In this document: piece after piece, positions 34,871 through 42,113 of the stretch | Layout: every line of letters begins with the position of its first letter | Position numbering within the stretch: the first letter of the stretch is position 1 | Assembly: GCA_027622555.1 (NCBI GenBank) | Contig: JAQBYJ010000040.1 | Location: forward strand, 1-42,964 | Length of the DNA: 42,964 bases | Direction of reading: 5' to 3' | From: Verrucomicrobiota bacterium | GTDB lineage: Bacteria; Verrucomicrobiota; Verrucomicrobiia; Opitutales; UBA2995 | Translations under genes and position numbers: made by a program | The notes under the pieces: model-generated | Told to the model about the DNA's origin: nothing | What the model saw: the letters and a program-made list of their open reading frames with translations, nothing else | Databases searched by the model: none

Positions 34871-35878
34871 ATTGTCATCACAATCCAAAATATCTAAAGC
34901 AGTATTTTTACTTACATCCAAGCTTGTGAGTTGATTATCACTACAAAACAATTTAGTTAAAGCAGTATTTTTACTTACATCCAAGCTTGTGAGTTTATTA
35001 TCATGACAATACAACCAAGTTAAAACAGTATTTTTGCTTACATCCAAGCTTGTGAGTTGATTACCATCACAATACAACAAAGTTAAAGCAGTATTTTTAC
35101 TTACATCCAAGCTTGTGAGTTCATTGTCATCACAATACAAATAAGTTAAAGCAGTATTTTTACTTACATCCAAGCTTGTGAGTTTATTATCATAACAATA
35201 CAATTTAGTTAAAGCAGTATTTTTACTTACATCCAAGCTTGTGAGTTGATTACTAACACATCCCAAATAAGTTAAAGCAATATTTTTACTTACATCAAGA
35301 CTGGTGAGTTGATTATTATTACAATTCAAATAAGTTAAAGCAATATTTTTACTTACGTCCAAGTTTGTGAGTTTATTATCATGACAATACAATTTAGTTA
35401 AAGCAGTATTTTTACTTACATCCAGGCTTGTGAGTTGATTTCTAAAACAATCCACATAAGTTAAAGCATAAGCACCGCTTATATACAAGCTTGTGAGTTT
35501 ATTTTTAGAACAACTCAAAGAAGTTAAAACAGTATTTTTACTTACATCCAAGCTTGTGAGTTTATTCCAACCACATTCCAAATAAGTTAAAGCAGTATTT
35601 TTACTTACATCCAAGCTTGTGAGTTGATTACCACCACAATACAATTTAGTTAAAGCAGTAAAGGCTTCTATTCCTTTTAAATTAGAGATATTCAAGTCAC
35701 TACAATCAATAGTGTCATTAAAGGCACTTGCTTCACTTACTTGTATTTTATTATCTCCATTGGAGTTTATGGCTTTATTATTAACTAAATATGCTTTAAA
35801 GTTAGCATCGGGTATGTTTACATTTTGACCAAAGCCAATCATTGGTATAAGGAGTAATAGCAGTAGTAGATTTTTCAT
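34823..35878 (-). CDS. Secreted leucine-rich-repeat protein of Bacteroidetes type
   Basis: A 351-residue protein. A signal peptide (MKNLLLLLLLIPMIGFG-Q, residues 1-18) precedes a region with NIPDANFKAYLVNN (residues 21-34), typical of the start of flavobacterial LRR surface proteins. Twelve tandem 21-residue repeats follow (residues 86-337), each of the form LTSLDVSKNTALTxLxCxxN with a conserved Cys; the third is degenerate (LTSLYISGAYAL). A short tail with two further Cys ends the protein. The repeats form 63-bp DNA repeats at 34868-35623. Base composition is visibly far more AT-rich than the neighbours, and the signal peptide and N-terminal module look like those of Bacteroidetes, which suggests transfer. 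Proteins of this type mediate surface binding. Confidence 0.9.
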   Translation of the reverse strand: MKNLLLLLLLIPMIGFGQNVNIPDANFKAYLVNNKAINSNGDNKIQVSEASAFNDTIDCSDLNISNLKGIEAFTALTKLYCGGNQLTSLDVSKNTALTYLECGWNKLTSLDVSKNTVLTSLSCSKNKLTSLYISGAYALTYVDCFRNQLTSLDVSKNTALTKLYCHDNKLTNLDVSKNIALTYLNCNNNQLTSLDVSKNIALTYLGCVSNQLTSLDVSKNTALTKLYCYDNKLTSLDVSKNTALTYLYCDDNELTSLDVSKNTALTLLYCDGNQLTSLDVSKNTVLTWLYCHDNKLTSLDVSKNTALTKLFCSDNQLTSLDVSKNTALDILDCDDNEFDCDALKRKYGLKN

Positions 35879-36072
35879 AGTTTAATTTTTAAGTTAAGTA
35901 GTAAAGGTATAAAAAGTAATCTCTTAAGACCTAATTATTTCTCAAGAAAAAGAAGTTTAGATTCGTCTTTTATTAGGCTAAATGGAAAGATGAATTGATA
36001 CTATGTTAGTTTTTAAGACCATATTTTCTTTTTAAAGCATCACAATCAAATTCGCCGCGTTTTTTAGTTTTT
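35879..36072. other. AT-rich spacer between LRR gene and IS element
   Basis: 122 bp of AT-rich sequence upstream of the LRR gene should hold its promoter; I see TACCTTTA at a position near the start, close to the Bacteroidetes -7 form TAnnTTTG but with a final A, so support is weak. The remaining part is the 53-bp LRR remnant and 19 bp reaching the IS end. Confidence 0.35.
36001..36053 (-). pseudogene. Remnant of a second LRR gene (C-terminal end only), copy 2 of 53-bp repeat
   Basis: Read on the minus strand this encodes the same C-terminal residues FDCDALKRKYGLKN and stop as the LRR gene, but it lies upstream of that gene, 19 bp from the IS element's end. The sequence upstream of it (right side) is not LRR-like. 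It is best explained by a former tandem LRR gene of which only the end remains, or by a duplication that accompanied insertion. The IS may have removed the rest. Confidence 0.7.
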
Positions 36073-36119
36073 GTCCTAAAATCGAGTTCAATTACACTAC
36101 ATACAATTGGCCTGTATTT

Positions 36120-37160
36120 TTATTTTTTTGTTAACTGATGGTTGATGATTTGTTGGTTTGATTGACGGCGCTTTTGACGTTGAATCTGTTTTTCACGGTT
36201 TCTGCGTTCGACGATTTCTTCCCGCAGACCCTGGTGAGCCTGGTGGGGCGTCACATAATCGATGGCAGAGTGGTAATGCTCGTAGTTATACCAGTCAATG
36301 TATTTGTCCATATAGAGGGTGGCGTCTTCGTCGTCGACAAAGCAACCGGGATACTCCGGGTTTGTTTTGGTGGTACTGAAAAATGATTCCACAAAGGGAT
36401 TGTCATTGGGGGTTCGCGGGCGTGCGAACATTTGAGGCATCTGATGGATTTCACACAAGCGTTTGATGGATTTGGCCTTCATCTGGCGTCCGCGGTCACT
36501 GACGATCTCGGGACGTTGCGACTCGGGCAAATCCAGAATGTTTTCATCACCGAGGGCGCCCTCTATGAGCAGACCGCCCTCATGGGCTGTTTGCCGCCAG
36601 CTAATGCGCCATTGAACGGCCTTGCGTGAAAACTCATCCAGAAGCAAATACAGGTACAAATAAACACCTTTAACCAAGGTCGGCAGATAACTCACATCCC
36701 AGCACCATCGCTGATTTGGACCGGTGAGCTCTTTTCTGTCGGGCGCTTTGGAACGGCCGTTGTGGGCTCTTGCGGGACCGCGCATACTCATCAGATTGGA
36801 GCTTTTAAGGATGCGGTAAACCGAGGAGAAGCTGACATGGAAAAGGCCTTTTTCCCAAGCACTGACCGCCAATATGCGATGAGACAGATCAGCATGAGTT
36901 TCTTCACCGGCCATTTCTTTGACCCGCTCGATTTCTTCGGGCAGGAGCCGGTGCAAGGCATGCCTGGGACCGGGCTTTTCATCGGCCAAAGACAAGCCCA
37001 ATCGCACATTGCGTTTCCAGCACATAACCCTGCGATAGGAGATCATCATAACCGAACAGGTCCGCGCGATTGTCAGTCCGCGATTCTGACTGGTGTCAAT
37101 CAAGGCAATCATCTGCACTTTAATTTGCGATGAAAGGCGTTTGCCTTTTATCGCTCCCAC
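36120..37160 (-). CDS. IS3-family transposase OrfB (DDE integrase domain)
   Basis: A 346-residue frame from a GTG at 37160. It contains the rve integrase catalytic core with the DDE triad Asp155 (CWDVSYL), Asp222 (IVSDRG) and Glu258 (NPFVESFF), with 35 residues between the last two as expected. An HTH_21-like N-terminal part (SSVYRILKSSNLMS) precedes it. In IS3 elements OrfB is made as an OrfAB fusion by -1 frameshifting, and here the frame runs 13 bp into orfA. The basic C-terminal tail (RNREKQIQRQKRRQ) is long. It appears complete and may be active. Confidence 0.93.
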   Translation of the reverse strand: MGAIKGKRLSSQIKVQMIALIDTSQNRGLTIARTCSVMMISYRRVMCWKRNVRLGLSLADEKPGPRHALHRLLPEEIERVKEMAGEETHADLSHRILAVSAWEKGLFHVSFSSVYRILKSSNLMSMRGPARAHNGRSKAPDRKELTGPNQRWCWDVSYLPTLVKGVYLYLYLLLDEFSRKAVQWRISWRQTAHEGGLLIEGALGDENILDLPESQRPEIVSDRGRQMKAKSIKRLCEIHQMPQMFARPRTPNDNPFVESFFSTTKTNPEYPGCFVDDEDATLYMDKYIDWYNYEHYHSAIDYVTPHQAHQGLREEIVERRNREKQIQRQKRRQSNQQIINHQLTKK

Positions 37161-37513
37161 GAACCCCCATTCGTTTTTTTTCGCAAAATCGCCAATTCCA
37201 CTGAAAGATCGGCTAACGCGCGTTCCTTTTGTTCAAGTTCTTCTTTCAGACTGTTGTAGGCTTCCGCACTGATGGTCTCTTTCTTCTTGCCGGGTTTTGC
37301 CTGCAGCCGCTCAAGGGCGCCTTCCTTGACCTGGTTGCGAATCCGAACCAAATCACTGGCATAAAGACCTTCGCGGCGCAGTATCTCGCCTACCGGTTTA
37401 TTGGCATCCTGGGCTTCCAGAAATATCTGATACTTCTTGTCCGCCGCAAGAAACCTACGTTTCTTTTTGGGTTTTTTAGAATCCGGTTCATCGGATGATT
37501 GATTACTTTTCAT
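37148..37513 (-). CDS. IS3-family transposase OrfA
   Basis: A 121-residue protein carrying a helix-turn-helix (GEILRREGLYASDLVRIRNQV) and a C-terminal leucine-zipper-like coiled coil (LKEELEQKERALADLSVELAILRKK), the layout of IS3 OrfA. It binds the ends and, fused with OrfB, forms the active transposase. Its N-terminus is Lys-rich. The stop at 37148 overlaps the orfB frame. Confidence 0.9.
   Translation of the reverse strand: MKSNQSSDEPDSKKPKKKRRFLAADKKYQIFLEAQDANKPVGEILRREGLYASDLVRIRNQVKEGALERLQAKPGKKKETISAEAYNSLKEELEQKERALADLSVELAILRKKTNGGSWER
37174..37181 (-). promoter_or_regulatory. A8 slippery site for programmed -1 frameshift between orfA and orfB
   Basis: On the minus strand the orfA frame reads CGA AAA AAA ACG. 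Sliding back one base on the A run continues into Asn-Glu-Trp-Gly-Phe-Val and then the OrfB start Gly-Ala-Ile-Lys, without an intervening stop. This matches the frameshift signal used by IS3 elements. Confidence 0.8.
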
Positions 37514-37537
37514 ATGGCACTTTCTGTTGGCCTCTTG

Positions 37538-37600
37538 GCTGGTTGATGGCCCTGGCTCCAGTCGCCCTTCGGGCTCCTTCCGCCAGGGCCATCAACCAGC
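37538..37600. repeat. Strong hairpin with 19-bp perfect arms inside the IS, upstream of orfA
   Basis: GCTGGTTGATGGCCCTGGC (37538-37556) and its exact reverse complement (37582-37600) flank a 25-base loop that holds a smaller GCCC-TTC-GGGC hairpin (37564-37574). It lies between the right IS end and orfA. No U-run follows, so it is not a typical terminator. It may block read-through activation of orfA or translation from outside transcripts, as structures near IS ends sometimes do. Confidence 0.7.
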
Positions 37601-37700
37601 ATCTTTGTAGTGTAATCAAGTCTTCTTTTTAGGACGCTAATTCAGAAACAAAGGGAACGCGAATCTGCTCGGACATTTTACCAGATTAAATACAGGCTGG

Positions 37701-39359
37701 TTGGCTATTATTTTTCTGATAATAGGTAATGTTGTCTACTCTCAAAATGGCACCATTGCCTGGGCCAAGCGCGCGGGGAGCCAAAGTATCGACGAAGGCA
37801 ACGGCATCGTGGTCGACGCGGATGGGAACGCATATGTAACCGGTTACTTCAAATTGACGGCAACCTTCGGACAAGGTGAAGCTAATGAGACCGTACTGAC
37901 CGCTTTGAACCAGGACATTTTTGTCGCCAAGTACGCTGCCAACGGCGACTTGGCCTGGGTCAAGCAGGCAAAGGGCTCTGCCTGGGGAAATGCCATCGGC
38001 TTGGACGGCAGTGGCAATATTTACTTGTTCGGGCACTACGGCTCCCAAACCACCTTTAACACAGGACAGCCAGAGGAAATTGTGTTGCCGTCGACCGGCC
38101 AGAACGTGTTTCTTGCGAAGTTCGACCCCGATGGTAAATGCCTATGGGCAAGACAAGACGGCGGAACGAACAACGAATATGGCAACGGCTTGGCGGTCGA
38201 TGCGGCCGGGAACTGTTATGTCACTGGCCGCAATGGTTCGAATCCTGCGACCTTCGGTGCGGGCGAACCAAACGAAACCGTCCTCCCCGGTCTCGGTGGC
38301 AATAATGGGGAAGATATTTTCATCGCCAAATACGATACAAACGGACTGCTGCAATGGGCCAAGAATGCAGGCGGACCGAATGGCAACAATGGCGCGGGGA
38401 TCGGAGTCGATGCTTCCGGGAACTGCTACGTCACAGGACGATTTAGCGGCCCCACGACTTTCGGACCCGGTGAGGCAGGCGAAACCATCCTAGAGGGCGG
38501 AGACGAAGCTTTCGTCGCAAAGTATGGTCCGAACGGAAACCTTGTTTGGGTTCGCAGCGGCCAAGGACAAGCCGCGCGGGACGAAGGCACCGCCATCGCT
38601 GTGGATTCAGATGGCAATTCCTATACCACCGGCACTTATCGGACCCTCCCTCCATTCGGCGGCCAACTCAATCCGACACAACTCAGCCTGGCAGCCTTGG
38701 ACGACATCTTCGTGGCCAAGCACGACACCAACGGCAACCTTCAATGGGTCAAAATGGCGGTCGGTCCAGGCAGCCAATTTTCTCTTGGCATTGCATCGGA
38801 CGAGAACGGCAATTCTTATATCACTGGCTATGGCGGCGGAATTACATTCGGCTCTGAAGAGGATGGCGCGGTCAGTCTTGGCGGCGGAGCTCAGGATATC
38901 TTTGTCGCGAAGTTTGACGACAATGGATTGACGCAATGGGCCAAGATTGCCGGCGGCAGCAGCGACGACCGCGGTCATGGTATTGCGTTCATGTCAGGAA
39001 GCGCATACGTGATCGGTCGCTTTGGCCAAACCGCGACCTTCGGTTTCGAGGAAACTAACCAGACAGCAATCACCTCCAGAGGCAATTTCGACGTCTTTGT
39101 TGCCAAATTTCAATCCGATGAGTCTACGATTCGAGATCTGAAATTCGTCCGAATCGGTTTACTTACTAATGGGAACCCGGAACTCACCATTTCCGGAACC
39201 TCATCGAAAACATTTACCATCCGGCGTTCTGGAACACTCGAAGCGTTGAGTTGGAATACTATCGGAAACATATTCACCAATGCTCAAGGTCAGGCTGTTT
39301 TCGAAGACACAGACGCAGCACTCGTCTTTCCCGCATTCTACGAGGCAATAGGTGATTGA
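37701..39359 (+). CDS. SBBP-type beta-propeller secreted protein, N-terminus uncertain at IS border
   Basis: A 552-residue protein with seven ~50-80-residue repeats bearing the SBBP motif, each with GIAVDxxGNxYVTG then an xIFVAKYDxNGxLxWxK strand. These form a beta-propeller found in surface and secreted proteins. After the propeller (residue ~475) comes a tail, FVRIGLLTNGNPELTISG, SKTFTI and FEDTDAA, that I associate with verrucomicrobial exported proteins. The start is unclear. From the TTG at 37701 the hydrophobic segment lacks the basic residues of a signal peptide, whereas the frame is open to 37641 and includes TRLNTGW upstream of it. The IS end at 37635 lies 6 bp before, so the insertion probably removed the native start and promoter. 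Confidence 0.8.
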   Translation: MAIIFLIIGNVVYSQNGTIAWAKRAGSQSIDEGNGIVVDADGNAYVTGYFKLTATFGQGEANETVLTALNQDIFVAKYAANGDLAWVKQAKGSAWGNAIGLDGSGNIYLFGHYGSQTTFNTGQPEEIVLPSTGQNVFLAKFDPDGKCLWARQDGGTNNEYGNGLAVDAAGNCYVTGRNGSNPATFGAGEPNETVLPGLGGNNGEDIFIAKYDTNGLLQWAKNAGGPNGNNGAGIGVDASGNCYVTGRFSGPTTFGPGEAGETILEGGDEAFVAKYGPNGNLVWVRSGQGQAARDEGTAIAVDSDGNSYTTGTYRTLPPFGGQLNPTQLSLAALDDIFVAKHDTNGNLQWVKMAVGPGSQFSLGIASDENGNSYITGYGGGITFGSEEDGAVSLGGGAQDIFVAKFDDNGLTQWAKIAGGSSDDRGHGIAFMSGSAYVIGRFGQTATFGFEETNQTAITSRGNFDVFVAKFQSDESTIRDLKFVRIGLLTNGNPELTISGTSSKTFTIRRSGTLEALSWNTIGNIFTNAQGQAVFEDTDAALVFPAFYEAIGD

Positions 39360-39492
39360 AAAAGGAGGAGTAGGTTTTTCCATCCCGGTGGCTACACAAT
39401 TCTTCTGTATCCTGAAAGGAAGTTGCCTTCATTAACTCAACATCTAGCTTGGACCACTTGGGAAAGTGAGAGGAGCGATTGAAGCCAACGTA

Positions 39493-40578
39493 ATGAATCC
39501 GAAATTTAAACTACTGGGATTGATTTTAGTAACATCAATGAGTCTCAATCTACTTAGGACGGAGCTCGTAGCACAGAATGAAAAAAACGATATGACCACG
39601 ACATCGCCGATTGAAGGAGTAAAGTTTCACATACTCAAAAGCAATGGGCTGAATATGCGCATTGCTGAAATGGGAGATGCCGGTCCGCTGGTATTGTTAG
39701 CTCACGGTTGGCCTGAGTCCTGGTATTCCTGGCGTCACCAAATAACTGCGCTCGCTAACGCCGGCTATCGAGTAGTTGCTCCTGACATGCGCGGGTATGG
39801 TGAAACGGATGCGCCGCCAGATGTGAACGATTACGACATCGTGCATTTAGCTGGAGATATGGTCGGCATCCTCGATGCTTTGGGCGAAGAAAAAGCCATT
39901 ATGGTAGGACACGACTGGGGAGCCATTGTGGCTTGGCACAGCGTCCTATTGCACCCCGAACGATTTAGCGCCTTGATTGCTATGAGCGTCCCTTACAGCG
40001 GTCGCCCCAAACAATCATTAATGGAGAGATGGAAAGCTACCTACGGTGAAAATTTCTATTACATTCTTTATCATAATGAACCGGGTAGTATAGCAGAAGC
40101 GGAATACGATTCCGATCCTCGCGGCATTTTGAGCCGACTTTATTTATCGCCAAAATCCCCTCGAGAAGCACCAACCATTACCGAGCGCAGTCGCTCGGCT
40201 GGTGGTTGGATTGGTCGCCTTGGTGCACCTAAAGGATTACCAGCTTGGTTAACAGCGGATGACCTCGATTACATCGTGTCGCAATTTGAAAACGCAGGCT
40301 TTCGCGGCGGCATAAATTACTACCGCAATTTCCAACGCAATTGGAAAATCACAGAAAACCTTCAAGGTGTGAAAGTGAAAGTACCAACCCTCTTTATCGC
40401 AGGTGAAAAAGATATGGTCATTGCGCATGCCACTGTTGAAGATTTGACACGAGGAATGAACCGGGCAGTCGATGACCTGAGAGGCGTTGTTTTGATTCCA
40501 GATATCGGTCACTGGGTCCAACAAGAAGCTCCGGAGCAAACCAACACAGAGATGTTGAAATTTTTGAAGGAACTTTAA
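39493..40578 (+). CDS. Exported alpha/beta hydrolase, epoxide hydrolase-like
   Basis: A 361-residue enzyme. From the ATG at 39493 a signal peptide (KFKLLGLILVTSMSLNLL) leads to an alpha/beta hydrolase fold. HGWPESWYSW (71-80) is the epoxide hydrolase oxyanion-hole motif, and Asp141 in VGHDWGA is the nucleophile. A cap Tyr sits in INYYRNF, Asp in AGEKDMV is the acid, and His in GHWVQQE completes the charge relay. The similarity to soluble epoxide hydrolases and haloalkane dehalogenases is clear, but the substrate is uncertain. A GTG at 39466 is in frame but would put nine residues before the signal peptide. Likely periplasmic. Confidence 0.9.
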   Translation: MNPKFKLLGLILVTSMSLNLLRTELVAQNEKNDMTTTSPIEGVKFHILKSNGLNMRIAEMGDAGPLVLLAHGWPESWYSWRHQITALANAGYRVVAPDMRGYGETDAPPDVNDYDIVHLAGDMVGILDALGEEKAIMVGHDWGAIVAWHSVLLHPERFSALIAMSVPYSGRPKQSLMERWKATYGENFYYILYHNEPGSIAEAEYDSDPRGILSRLYLSPKSPREAPTITERSRSAGGWIGRLGAPKGLPAWLTADDLDYIVSQFENAGFRGGINYYRNFQRNWKITENLQGVKVKVPTLFIAGEKDMVIAHATVEDLTRGMNRAVDDLRGVVLIPDIGHWVQQEAPEQTNTEMLKFLKEL

Positions 40579-40611
40579 TCGTCCAATAATAAATACGAGA
40601 TCTTCTTAGCG

Positions 40612-40782
40612 TTAATTCTCAACGGCTTGGTAGGTCATCGAAGCCATATCAGGTCGCGTATTGATCAGCTCAATAGTTTTGGGACTGAGTATACGTGTGC
40701 CGTCAAGCTGGCAGCCTTTCAGCATCATTAGATGGAATCGAAAGTTGTCACGCGCGTAGACACCAATCCGCCATTCACTCAT
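40612..40782 (-). pseudogene. 56-residue remnant of a beta-lactamase-related serine hydrolase
   Basis: A short minus-strand frame encoding residues such as [11 protein letters not shown] and [17 protein letters not shown]. This matches the segment late in class C beta-lactamase-like serine hydrolases, where a helix is followed by LDG.R(I/L)LSPKT.EL. The catalytic SxxK and YxN parts are absent, so it is a fragment. Its ATG overlaps the TAA of the upstream membrane protein (TAATG), so it could be translated by coupling. More likely it is a truncated gene end joined to this operon by deletion. Confidence 0.55.
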
Positions 40783-42113
40783 TACCCAGATTCCTCAAAC
40801 CTCGGTTGTCTTTGGTAGAGGATGGTTAAACTAAAAAATACCGTACTGCCTATGGTTATAAACCAGTGCATAGGAAATCTTCTGATAATAGATCTGATAT
40901 CCATTATTTCTTTAAAGATCCTATATCTGAATACGACCAATTGTTGTGGATGCTCCTCTCCAGATATCAACACTCTTGACATACTGTTACCTGGATCCAG
41001 CCAAACAGTTGGGGAATTGGATCCTTTTCCATTTAATCCGGATAATTTGAGGAAAGCCTGCCCCACTTCGAAACCTGAAAAAGAAAAGATCCTTTCTGCA
41101 TTATCCACCAGCTCCTTACTATTAAACACGTGCTCCTGGTAATGTTCTCCTTGTCGAAGACTCACCGATATCCTGGCACTATTTTCTCTCATATAAGTAC
41201 CAAATTTCAAACCCAGCCCTAAACTCGAAATGGCCATCCCAGGCGTAACTTTTATTTCCTGCAACACCTCCACTCCCTTGTAAAGAGGCAACGGAGCGGG
41301 CACAAGCTCAGTTGAAAAAGTATCTCCTAAGGCGAAGGTGGTTTCAACTGGTTTGTATTTTGTAAATAATACCAGGGACACAGTCGTTGCGGTAAACAAG
41401 CTAATAACTAACGGCCAAAGTAAAAGGGTCCCACCAGACACTCGTCTGGCATTTGGTAAATCAGACGCGTTTATCTTTGATAATAATATAGCCCGTTGCC
41501 CGGAATAGATCAACACGGATAACATGCATGAGAATACAAATGAAAGGAACACAAGACCACCCCAGCCCATTCTGGAAACAACGTAATCTCGGTTGGAAAC
41601 TTTTTTAGAAATCCACAGGTCCACACTTTGATCAGTCGACACTCCATTAATCGACATGGGCGGTGTATCGGCACTTTGGTGACACCAAAGGGTTGCACAT
41701 CGGTCGTATGCTCCACCCAGGCATTCGATTCTCAATGTGGCTTGCCCTGGAACAAGGTCTGAAAAAGGAAAGGAAACAATTTCCCCATCTACCAGACGTA
41801 TTGGATCAAGCGTATGCGTTTGTATTTGTTCATTCTGTATAAGCTGAATCGTAAAAAGGCCAGGATTGATTCGGGCGTAGGTTCCAAACAGCATCCCGAT
41901 AACTATCGTTTCTCCCATATTGTCATCCGGAAATTCGAAGCTCTGTTCAATAACGGTCCTATCAAGTAGTGGGCCTGCGATGACTTTTTCTCCATTTCCG
42001 ATCTGTTCATGAAGAGGAACACTCATGAATCCGGACAGCGCCCAAAACAAGCAAACCGCGGTCACCATAAATGACGAGATGATTGAAACAACCAGTTTTC
42101 CTTTTTCAGTCAT
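40782..42113 (-). CDS. Membrane protein with duplicated extracytoplasmic beta domain, unknown function
   Basis: A 443-residue protein that I do not recognise. It has four hydrophobic helices (near 9-30, 185-205, 230-252 and 415-433) and two similar beta-rich domains of ~120 residues. In domain 1 (residues ~45-150): [22 protein letters not shown]-like [23 protein letters not shown]. In domain 2 (~265-375): [43 protein letters not shown]. The pairing shows an internal duplication. The domains probably face the periplasm. The start overlaps the stop of the upstream membrane gene by 4 bp (ATGA), indicating translational coupling and a joint role. Confidence 0.8.
   Translation of the reverse strand: MTEKGKLVVSIISSFMVTAVCLFWALSGFMSVPLHEQIGNGEKVIAGPLLDRTVIEQSFEFPDDNMGETIVIGMLFGTYARINPGLFTIQLIQNEQIQTHTLDPIRLVDGEIVSFPFSDLVPGQATLRIECLGGAYDRCATLWCHQSADTPPMSINGVSTDQSVDLWISKKVSNRDYVVSRMGWGGLVFLSFVFSCMLSVLIYSGQRAILLSKINASDLPNARRVSGGTLLLWPLVISLFTATTVSLVLFTKYKPVETTFALGDTFSTELVPAPLPLYKGVEVLQEIKVTPGMAISSLGLGLKFGTYMRENSARISVSLRQGEHYQEHVFNSKELVDNAERIFSFSGFEVGQAFLKLSGLNGKGSNSPTVWLDPGNSMSRVLISGEEHPQQLVVFRYRIFKEIMDIRSIIRRFPMHWFITIGSTVFFSLTILYQRQPRFEESG

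Larger units (their letters stand above)
36073..37635 (-). mobile_element. IS3-family insertion sequence, about 1.56 kb
   Basis: Two overlapping minus-strand frames (orfA, orfB) lie between imperfect inverted repeats of ~29-30 bp. The left end 36073-36101 begins GTCCTAAAA and ends ATTACACTACA; the reverse complement of the right end 37606-37635 begins GTCCTAAAAA and ends ATTACACTACA. The ends are clear, but the outermost dinucleotide is not a symmetrical TG...CA, and I find no matching 3-4 bp target duplication (left flank TTTTT, right flank GCTAA). This fits an old insertion or later rearrangement. The element is otherwise apparently intact. Confidence 0.85.

Noticed and set aside
34868-35623. 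Regular 63-bp repeats, possible CRISPR array
   Set aside because: The repeats are in-frame codons of 21-residue LRR units, and there are no unique spacers.
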